DNA from: Candidatus Latescibacterota bacterium
GTDB lineage: Bacteria; Latescibacterota; UBA2968; UBA8231
Reading direction: 5' to 3'
Assembly: GCA_003529325.1 (NCBI GenBank)
Contig: DPVW01000016.1
Span: 1-13,106 of the forward strand
DNA: 13,106 nt
Part shown: piece after piece, positions 7,967 to 13,106 of the stretch
Layout: each line of letters opens with the position of its first letter
Numbering within the stretch: position 1 is the first letter of the stretch
The notes under the pieces: model-generated
Seen by the model: only the letters and a program-made list of their open reading frames with translations
Database searches by the model: none
What the model was told of the DNA's origin: nothing
Made by a program: the position numbers and the translations under genes

Positions 7967-8732
7967 GTTGATGACGACCTCTGAGACCGACAGGACCAAA
8001 CCCTACGAGGGCCTGGCACCGATCTACGATTATGTCATGCGTCACGTGGATTACAAACACTGGGCCCAGCATGTCCAGATGTTGTTGCGCCACCATGACA
8101 GCGATACCGACCACCTGCTTGAACTCGCCTGTGGCACGGGCAATGTCGCCTGTGCGCTGGCTGATCTGGGATATACGGTTAGCGGCTACGACGCATCTGA
8201 GGCGATGATCGGCGTCGCCCGGCAGAAGGCGACGGACCACGATGGCAGAATTTATTTTGACGTCTCCGACCTGCGCCAGTTGGGCCAGATCGGCCCCTTT
8301 GACGGTGCCATCTGCCTATACGACAGCTTCAACTACCTGTTGTGTCTGGCAGACATCACCCTCGCCCTGAGCCAGATACATGATGTGCTTACGCCGGGCG
8401 CTGTCTTTATCTTTGATGTCTGCACCGAACGCAACTCGTTGGAACATTTCAAGGATGAGCACGAAACGGAGCAGGGACCGGGGTTTCACTACGCCCGGCA
8501 TAGTTACTACGACGCCGATGAGCAGCTGCAATTCAACAAGTTCGACATCCGACTCGAAGATGGAACACACCGGCAGGAGAGCCACGTGCAGCGCATTTAT
8601 CCACATGACGAACTGTTGGCCTGCATCGACGACAGTTCCTTCGAACTGTTGGAGGCCCTCGACGGCTTTTCCCAGCGGCGGGGGTCTGAGCGTTCGGACC
8701 GGGTCCACTTCGTTCTGCGACGTCCGGCCTGA
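7956..8732 (+). CDS. Class I SAM-dependent methyltransferase
   Basis: This 258-residue Rossmann-fold methyltransferase has a clear SAM-binding motif I (LLELACGTGN, 54-63), an acidic residue at the end of strand 2 (Asp79 in GYDASEAM) and a motif IV region (FDGAICLYDSFNYLL). The N-terminal PYEGLAPIYDYVM is typical of small-molecule methyltransferases annotated as UbiE/Methyltransf_25. The C-terminal half contains a beta-rich insertion also found in this group. The substrate is unknown. The ATG at 7956 lies within the end of the S4 gene; an ATG at 7971 would remove five residues and cannot be excluded. The adjacent S4 gene raises the possibility of an RNA or ribosome substrate, but nothing in the protein shows this. 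Confidence 0.85.
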   Translation: MSHELMTTSETDRTKPYEGLAPIYDYVMRHVDYKHWAQHVQMLLRHHDSDTDHLLELACGTGNVACALADLGYTVSGYDASEAMIGVARQKATDHDGRIYFDVSDLRQLGQIGPFDGAICLYDSFNYLLCLADITLALSQIHDVLTPGAVFIFDVCTERNSLEHFKDEHETEQGPGFHYARHSYYDADEQLQFNKFDIRLEDGTHRQESHVQRIYPHDELLACIDDSSFELLEALDGFSQRRGSERSDRVHFVLRRPA

Positions 8733-8741
8733 AAGTCTCCC

Positions 8742-9719
8742 ATGCCTGTGACCCCTCCCGACATCTCGGCCAGCGATCTCGACGCTGCCGCCGGGTTCCT
8801 GCGATCGCAGTCCGATCTGTTGATCACCTCCCACGTCAATTCTGACGGCGATGGGATCGGCGGTGGCCTGGCTCTGCTGGGCTTGCTACGCCAACTCGAC
8901 AGCCGCAGCCAGTTGTTGCTGCAGGACGAGCCACCCGGTGACTACGATTATCTCGATGGCTGGGATGAGATCATCGATCTAGGCAACGCACCCGCGCAGC
9001 AGCACGACACAGCCGTGCTGCTGGATTGCCCCAACTTCGACCGCATTGGCCGAGTGGGCGATCAGATCACCACGGACGCAGCCCTGCTCAACATCGATCA
9101 TCACCCCGACAACGAACGCTTTGGCGCCATCAACCTGAGTACCGATGTCGTCTGTTCGACGTGTGAGATGCTCTACCATCTGGCGATGCACATGGGTCTG
9201 GATATCGATCGACCCATCGCCGAACAGCTCTACACCGGTATCCTCTTCGACACCGGTGGATTTCGTTACTCCTTGACGACACCGACGTCGCTGGAGGTTG
9301 GCGCGGATCTGGTGCGCCGCGGCGCGCGCCTGGATCTCATCGCCGACCGCCTCTACAACAACGCCACCTTTGACTCGGTCAAGATGATCGGTCGCGCCAT
9401 CGATTCCATGGCCCTGCACCATGACGGGCGAGTGGCGACGATGTCTCTCACGCACGAGGAAATGGAACGGGGCGACTCCGAAGCGTCCGTCAACTATGGG
9501 CTGTGGATCAAAGGTGTGGAGGTGACGGCGCTGCTCAAGGAAGAGAGGGTGGGCCACTACCGCATCAGCCTGCGTTCGCGCGAAGATGTCGATGTCAGCG
9601 CCATCGCTCGCATCTTCGGCGGTGGTGGACACGCACGGGCTGCCGGTTGCCGGCAGGAGGGCAGCCTCGATGATGTACTGACACGCATGCTCGCCGCCAT
9701 CGAACAGATGCTCCCATGA
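8742..9719 (+). CDS. nrnA: DHH/DHHA1 phosphoesterase, NrnA-like (oligoribonuclease / pAp phosphatase)
   Basis: The 325-residue product is a two-domain DHH phosphoesterase. The DHH domain shows SHVNSDGDGIGG (30-41, with catalytic Asp35 and Asp37), Asp95 in VLLDCPN, and the name-giving DHH at 119-121 (NIDHHPDN). A further metal-site Asp lies in GILFDTGGFRY. The DHHA1 domain ends with the RNA-binding GGGGHARAAG (293-302). NrnA degrades 2-5-nt nanoRNAs and dephosphorylates pAp, and length and motif order fit it. The first motif reads N-S-DGDG-IGG where the family usually has N/H-P-DGDA-IGS, a mild change outside the metal ligands. It begins 9 nt after the methyltransferase gene and overlaps the carbamoyltransferase gene by 4 nt (ATGA). 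Confidence 0.9.
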   Translation: MPVTPPDISASDLDAAAGFLRSQSDLLITSHVNSDGDGIGGGLALLGLLRQLDSRSQLLLQDEPPGDYDYLDGWDEIIDLGNAPAQQHDTAVLLDCPNFDRIGRVGDQITTDAALLNIDHHPDNERFGAINLSTDVVCSTCEMLYHLAMHMGLDIDRPIAEQLYTGILFDTGGFRYSLTTPTSLEVGADLVRRGARLDLIADRLYNNATFDSVKMIGRAIDSMALHHDGRVATMSLTHEEMERGDSEASVNYGLWIKGVEVTALLKEERVGHYRISLRSREDVDVSAIARIFGGGGHARAAGCRQEGSLDDVLTRMLAAIEQMLP

Positions 9720-10648
9720 GTGGCGCCTCGCCACATCTCGTCAGCCTGCAGAGCTGGACGGGCGATGAAATTCGCCAGGTCGTCGATGCAGGCATCCAGC
9801 TCAAAGCCGACCCCGGCGCATTCGCTGGCAGTCTGGCGGGCCGCTCCATGGCCATGCTATTTCAGAAGACCTCCACGCGCACACGATGCTCCGGTGAGGT
9901 TGGCATGTTCCAGCTGGGTGGGCAGGCGGTGTTCCTCGATTGGCGTTCGACCAACTTTGGTCTCGCCGATCTGGGGGATGAGGCTCGCGTGTTGTCCCGT
10001 TACTTCGACTTTATCCTGGTCCGCTTCCTGGCGCACGCCGACGTCGTCACCGTCGCCCAGGCGTCAGATGTGCCAGTCATGAATGGCTGCTGCGATCGGT
10101 ACCATCCGCTACAGGGCTTGTGTGACCTGCAGACGATACAGGAGAAATTTGGCCGCCTCGAGGGTATTCGTCTCATCTATGTAGGCGTGCATAACAATGT
10201 CACCAACTCGTTGATCATAGCGGGATTGCGTACGGGTATGCACATCACTGTCGTCGCCCCGGAAGTGAACGAGTGCGCCACCGACACGGCGTTGCTCGCC
10301 GAAGCCCGCGCTTCGGACCGCTACCTGGAAACGGATGACATCGCCGCTGCTGTCGCCGAGGCGGACGTGCTCTACACCGACACCTGGCTCGACATGGAAT
10401 ACTTCGACGATCCGGACTACGCCGAGGAGAAGGCACGTCGCATTCGCCTGTTCGAGCCCTACCGGCTGAGTCGAGCACTGCTGGGTTCATCCGAGGCGCT
10501 GATCATGCACTGCCTGCCGGCACACCGCGGCTACGAGATCGAATCAGAGTTGGTTGACGACCCCCGCTCGGTGGTTTTCGACCAGGCGGAGAATCGCTTG
10601 CACAGTCAGAAGGCGACCCTGTTGAAGCTGGCTGGCCTGTTGCCATGA
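9716..10648 (+). CDS. argF: Ornithine carbamoyltransferase family protein with altered ornithine-binding motif
   Basis: The 310-residue product is a full-length aspartate/ornithine carbamoyltransferase. The carbamoyl-phosphate site is intact: STRTR (53-57) in FQKTSTRTRCSGEVG, and HPLQ (130-133). The OTC-type HCLP motif is at 265-268, followed by AHRGYEIESELV, and the C-terminus has the usual AENRLHSQKA. This makes it an OTC rather than an aspartate transcarbamoylase. OTC makes citrulline from ornithine and carbamoyl phosphate in arginine synthesis. However, the loop that normally reads D-x-W-x-SMG reads DTWLDMEYF (222-230): the first Asp is kept but Ser-Met-Gly is replaced by Asp-Met-Glu. The Asn-rich segment is GVHNNVTNSL. 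As I recall, other bacteria have OTC-annotated enzymes with similar DME loops, so this is probably a subfamily trait, but its amino substrate should be considered open. It overlaps nrnA by 4 nt. No other arginine gene is in the window. Confidence 0.85.
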   Translation: MSGASPHLVSLQSWTGDEIRQVVDAGIQLKADPGAFAGSLAGRSMAMLFQKTSTRTRCSGEVGMFQLGGQAVFLDWRSTNFGLADLGDEARVLSRYFDFILVRFLAHADVVTVAQASDVPVMNGCCDRYHPLQGLCDLQTIQEKFGRLEGIRLIYVGVHNNVTNSLIIAGLRTGMHITVVAPEVNECATDTALLAEARASDRYLETDDIAAAVAEADVLYTDTWLDMEYFDDPDYAEEKARRIRLFEPYRLSRALLGSSEALIMHCLPAHRGYEIESELVDDPRSVVFDQAENRLHSQKATLLKLAGLLP

Positions 10649-10655
10649 GACGTAT

Positions 10656-11125
10656 GTGGGCCTGTTGCGCGTCGAACAGGTCTACCGAGACTCATCCTCC
10701 TTGCGCCTCGTCAATCTCTACCGCAAGCTGGATCCGGAGGTCGCCGAACCGATCCAACGCGGCTATCTGCTGTTTCCGCATCATGTCCTGCTGGAGACTG
10801 TCAACTTCAAAGCCGGCAAGCCGGATTTTTCTCACGAGATGCACGAGCGCCTGCGCTACGCGGCTCGTTTCATCCTCAACTTTGCCGAATTTCCTGTGAT
10901 CGTCGAGGGGCACACCGACAATCTTGGCGACAAGGCGAGGAATCTGGCCCTGTCACGCTCGCGCGCTGCCCAGGTAAAGGAGTATCTGCACGACATCCAG
11001 CAGGATACCACGCCTGCTGATGCAACAGCACCGAGGCCGGACGCTTCCACAATCGCCGCGTCGACATCGTCCTGGTCAACGAATTGCCCGCCGACATCAT
11101 CGGTGACATGTCGCAGTATTACTAG
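10656..11125 (+). pseudogene. OmpA-family (peptidoglycan-binding) gene, frameshifted and internally deleted
   Basis: From a GTG at 10656, 7 nt after argF, the frame encodes an OmpA-type C-terminal domain: VLLETVNFKAGKPDF, the peptidoglycan-contact motif VEGHTDNLGD (EGHTDN at 10905-10922), and LSRSRAAQVKEYL. After LHDIQQDTTPAD (ending near 11021) this frame turns into an Ala/Ser-rich tail to a stop at 11129. The expected ending, NSTEAGRFHNRRVDIVLVNE, is present in a different frame from 11024 to a TAG at 11123-11125. The usual dozen or so residues between YL and the Pro before the AxN motif (the part carrying G-x-G) are also missing. One out-of-frame deletion of about 30-35 nt would explain both faults. 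No signal peptide or membrane part is visible in this frame; an ATG at 10645 (MRRMWACC) in the +1 frame overlaps argF in the ATGA style seen elsewhere in this operon and may be the original start. The gene is probably non-functional. Confidence 0.7.
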
Positions 11126-11130
11126 CTAGT
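11121..11130. repeat. 10-bp palindrome carrying stop codons for both converging genes
   Basis: ACTAGCTAGT reads the same on both strands. It supplies the TAG of moaC on the minus strand (11124-11122) and TAG codons at 11123-11125 and 11127-11129 on the plus strand for the OmpA frames. It is too short and lacks a T-run, so it is not a convincing terminator by itself. Confidence 0.6.
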
Positions 11131-11604
11131 GTCCTGGCGCTGGTAATGACCGCTGCGGCCACCACTTTTTTCCTGCAGGCGTAGCTGCGTGATGACCATG
11201 GCTCGGTCTACCGCTTTACACATGTCGTAGATCGTCAGTAGTGCGACCGTCGCCGCCGTCAGCGCTTCCATCTCGACACCGGTGCGGTCGGCGACTCGCG
11301 CTTGCGTCTCGACCTCGATGTGGTCGCTACCGATGGTGAACACCACATCCACGGCGGTCAGATTCAGTGCATGGCACAGGGGGATCAACTCGGCCGTGCG
11401 CTTCGCCGCCATGATGCCCGCAAGACGTGCCGTCTCCAGGACGTTACCCTTGGCTATTTGATCATTGATGACCAGTTGTATCGTTTCCGGCGCCATGCGG
11501 ATTTCGCCGCCAACGACTGCCAGGCGCTCGGTGATCTGTTTTTCGGAGACGTCCACCATGCGCACACGACCCGATTCGTCGAGATGTGTCAGTCTATCAG
11601 CCAT
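11122..11604 (-). CDS. moaC: Cyclic pyranopterin monophosphate synthase MoaC
   Basis: MoaC converts 3',8-cyclo-7,8-dihydro-GTP, the MoaA product, to cyclic pyranopterin monophosphate, an early step of molybdenum-cofactor synthesis in the cytoplasm. The 160-residue length equals that of typical MoaC. Family blocks are all present: LTHLDESGRVRMVDVS, GIMAAKRTAELIPLCH, RTGVEMEALTA and YDMCKAVDRAMVI, ending in LQEKSGGRSGHY. Equivalents of the active-site residues are Lys52, His78, Glu111, Glu113, Asp127 and Lys130. The usual Pro after the block-2 His is Ala (CHALNL). I chose the ATG at 11604 because MADRLTHLD matches the family N-terminus and GAGG lies just upstream; the longer frame needs a TTG at 11649 and adds unrelated residues. 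It stands alone here, with no other moa genes nearby. It overlaps the end of the broken OmpA gene tail-to-tail and is divergent from the dehydrogenase gene. Confidence 0.95.
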   Translation of the reverse strand: MADRLTHLDESGRVRMVDVSEKQITERLAVVGGEIRMAPETIQLVINDQIAKGNVLETARLAGIMAAKRTAELIPLCHALNLTAVDVVFTIGSDHIEVETQARVADRTGVEMEALTAATVALLTIYDMCKAVDRAMVITQLRLQEKSGGRSGHYQRQDTS

Positions 11605-11648
11605 GACCTCATAAGGTAACCGTTGCTTGAGGAAAGAGAGAGAAACCA
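11605..11648. promoter_or_regulatory. Short divergent intergenic region between moaC and the dehydrogenase gene
   Basis: Only 44 nt separate the two divergent starts, so promoters for both must sit here or inside the genes. I see no convincing -35/-10 pair. On the plus strand a purine-rich run GGAAAGAGAGAGAAA (11631-11645) precedes the ATG at 11649 and probably serves as the ribosome site. On the minus strand TGAGG lies directly before the moaC ATG, with a short spacer. Confidence 0.4.
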
Positions 11649-12440
11649 ATGAATATATTCTCGTTGGAGGGCAAAATCGCCCTCGTAACCGGTGCCGGCC
11701 GTGGCATCGGCCGCGGTGTCGCCGAAGGTCTTGCCGCCCAGGGGGCCACCGTCGTCTGTGCGTCGCGCACCCGACCCGAACTGGATGAGGCCGTTGTGGC
11801 CATCGAGGCCGCCGGCGGCAGCGCTATGGCGCTCACCCTGGACATGGCCGACATGGACTCCATCGACGCCTGCGTGCGCCAGATCATCAATACGTATGGC
11901 AGGATCGACATCCTCTTCAACAACGCTGGCATGAATGTCAGGCAACCAATCGATGAGGTCACCGAAGAGGAGTACGACCGGATCATGACAGTCAACCTCA
12001 AGGGTCTGTTCTTCCTCAGTCAGAAAGTGGCTCGGAACATGCGAACCCGGCGCCAGGGCAAGATCATCAACGTCGGTTCGTTGACGACGGGACGCGCCCT
12101 GGCCAAGGTTTCCGTCTATACCGCCACCAAAGGGGCTGTTGGGCAACTGACCAAAGCACAGGCGCTGGAGTTTGGCGCCGACAATATCCAGGTCAACGCC
12201 ATCTGCCCCGGTTTTGTCGTCACCTCGCTGACGGAGAAGATGTGGGCGGATGAGACCATGCGGGCCTGGGGTGAGAGCCGCGTCGCCCTCGGCCGACTGG
12301 GTACGCCACAGGACATGTCAGGCACGGTGGCATTTCTTGCCTCCGCCGCATCCGACTACGTCACAGGGCAGTGCATCTACATAGATGGTGGCTTTATGGC
12401 GGGGGACAACTGGCCACTGCCCCCAGCGGCGGCAAAATAG
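11649..12440 (+). CDS. Short-chain dehydrogenase/reductase (SDR), classical type
   Basis: The 263-residue product is a classical NAD(P)-dependent SDR. The dinucleotide motif TGAGRGIG is at 14-21, NNAG at 91-94 and the structural Asn at 116. The catalytic residues are Ser144 (NVGSLTTG), Tyr157 and Lys161 (YTATK). The CPG block (NAICPGFVVT) and the C-terminal VTGQCIYIDGGF are intact. Arg40 after the second strand (CASRT) leans towards NADP(H) but does not prove it. The N-terminus MNIFSLEGKIALVTG and overall pattern resemble gluconate/deoxygluconate dehydrogenases (IdnO/KduD-like) and FabG-like enzymes, so a sugar-acid or other small ketone/alcohol is likely; the exact substrate cannot be told. 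It is divergent from moaC, and its 3' end directly abuts the ruined ccoI gene on the other strand. Confidence 0.9.
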   Translation: MNIFSLEGKIALVTGAGRGIGRGVAEGLAAQGATVVCASRTRPELDEAVVAIEAAGGSAMALTLDMADMDSIDACVRQIINTYGRIDILFNNAGMNVRQPIDEVTEEEYDRIMTVNLKGLFFLSQKVARNMRTRRQGKIINVGSLTTGRALAKVSVYTATKGAVGQLTKAQALEFGADNIQVNAICPGFVVTSLTEKMWADETMRAWGESRVALGRLGTPQDMSGTVAFLASAASDYVTGQCIYIDGGFMAGDNWPLPPAAAK

Positions 12441-13106
12441 ATCTTTGTGTCAGTGGGGGAGACGTAAGGGATCGCCAGCGGAAAGTAAGACAGGTAGTCG
12501 CGTTCGAAGGAGAGCGCCGCGAAGTGGCGGCGTTGCGGCGAGGATCTCGAACAGGGAACGACTGAAGAGTACCCAGATCCCGAGAGCGATCGGTACGTCG
12601 ATGGTGATGCTGCGATGCCTCAGGGCCCGCCAGGCGCCGGTGAGGTAGTCGGTGCTGCAGTACAGCAACACGGGCAGTGCCAGCGCCACACTCAGCAGAC
12701 CGAAGAGCCGTTGCCAGGCCTGGGATATCTGCGAGGCCAGGCGCTGCACAAGTTGTCTCAGGGTGAGCTGCCGCAAGACAGCTCTCGACGCAGAAAATTC
12801 TACCTCTGCGTCCCGAACCCCCGGTTCCAGTCGCTGCAGACTCTCGAGCAACCAGACACACGAAGGGCAGTGAATCTGCGGTAGCTGCAAGGTCGCCCGG
12901 GCTGTGCGTCATCGAGGTAAGCGAAACGTGACACCCGGGTGTCCCGATCCCGTTGTGATGTGCCGGGACGGTCCGCCAGAGCGTAGTACTTGCTGCAGAC
13001 CACTGTCGCGCAGGATTTCGTATACCGTGGGCAACCCGTACAGCAGAAAGCCTGCTCTTCAGCCGCAACTGGCTCGTGTGTACAGGTCTGCCCGCAGTGA
13101 TAACAG
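12441..13106 (-). pseudogene. ccoI: Remnant of a CcoI/FixI-type copper-transporting P-type ATPase (multiple deletions and frameshifts; runs off the right edge)
   Basis: Read on the minus strand, colinear fragments of one CcoI-like protein appear in shifting frames. CYHCGQTC and FCCTGC (13105-13031) are the N-terminal metal-binding region. TVYEILRDSGLQ follows in another frame (13028-12993), then KYYALADRPG to RFAYLDDAQ (12991-12902). After another shift, ATLQLPQIHCPSCVWLLESL (from 12893) gives the heavy-metal-associated domain with CPSC. Next come FGLLSVALALPVLLYCSTDY, SITIDVPIALGI and SRSLFEI (to 12543), and finally, in a third frame, QRRHFAALSFERDYLSYF and PLAI (12535-12470). The first transmembrane helix and the segment between FEI and QRR are deleted. 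The actuator, CPC helix, phosphorylation (DKTGT) and ATP-binding domains are absent. The intact family member is about 800 residues and supplies copper to cbb3 oxidase. The gene cannot make a working pump. Confidence in the family is high from motif order; exact lesion sizes are estimates. Confidence 0.8.

Noticed and set aside
10645..10899. Plus-strand frame starting MRRMWACC after argF as a separate small gene
   Set aside because: Beyond the first residues its translation is out of frame with the clear OmpA domain and has a shadow-like composition; only its start codon may be a relic of the original OmpA gene.
12394..13068. Minus-strand open frame of 224 codons at the right end
   Set aside because: Its translation is low-complexity and unlike any family. 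The recognisable CcoI fragments in this stretch lie mainly in the other frames, so this is a shadow of the pseudogene.

Overview
The window is about 13.1 kb of GC-rich bacterial DNA with densely packed, often overlapping genes. I see no rRNA, tRNA, CRISPR array, insertion sequence or phage gene. The gene set suggests an uncultured Gram-negative bacterium of the FCB/Latescibacterota-like kind. The supporting features are a protein ending in a FlgD-like/sorting-type Ig tail, a phytanoyl-CoA dioxygenase-family protein, SurA-type periplasmic folding factors, an OmpA-type domain, and the remains of a copper-pump gene whose pieces look most like Bacteroidota CcoI. The phylum assignment is an inference from gene content, not proven.

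Layout. Positions 1-135 hold the last 44 codons of a secreted protein. On the minus strand, yfbR (5'-deoxynucleotidase, 920-1507) is followed closely by a PhyH-family dioxygenase (142-894). A small two-helix membrane protein (1606-1953), with a possible frameshift near its end, precedes a candidate promoter (1950-1979). A tight plus-strand operon then runs from 2059 to about 11125: mfd, a parvulin-type lipoprotein, a SurA-like chaperone/isomerase, a small S4 RNA-binding protein (RqcP/Hsp15 type), a class I methyltransferase, an NrnA-like DHH phosphoesterase, an ornithine carbamoyltransferase-family enzyme, and a broken OmpA-domain gene. Neighbours in this run overlap by 4-20 nt or are 7-16 nt apart. 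moaC (minus strand, 11122-11604) converges on the broken ompA gene, and a short-chain dehydrogenase (11649-12440) diverges from moaC. From 12441 to the right edge, the minus strand holds a heavily deleted, frameshifted remnant of a CcoI/FixI-type copper P-type ATPase.

How the genes fit together. The operon mixes transcription-coupled repair (Mfd), envelope protein folding (two parvulins), translation quality control (S4 protein), nanoRNA/pAp turnover (NrnA) and a carbamoyltransferase. This looks like a housekeeping operon rather than a dedicated pathway. The most notable points are the decay of the ccoI gene, the matching deletion and frameshift in the OmpA gene, a possible third frameshift in the membrane-protein gene, and a carbamoyltransferase whose ornithine-binding Ser-Met-Gly motif reads Asp-Met-Glu. 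I found no convincing new defence or mobile system.
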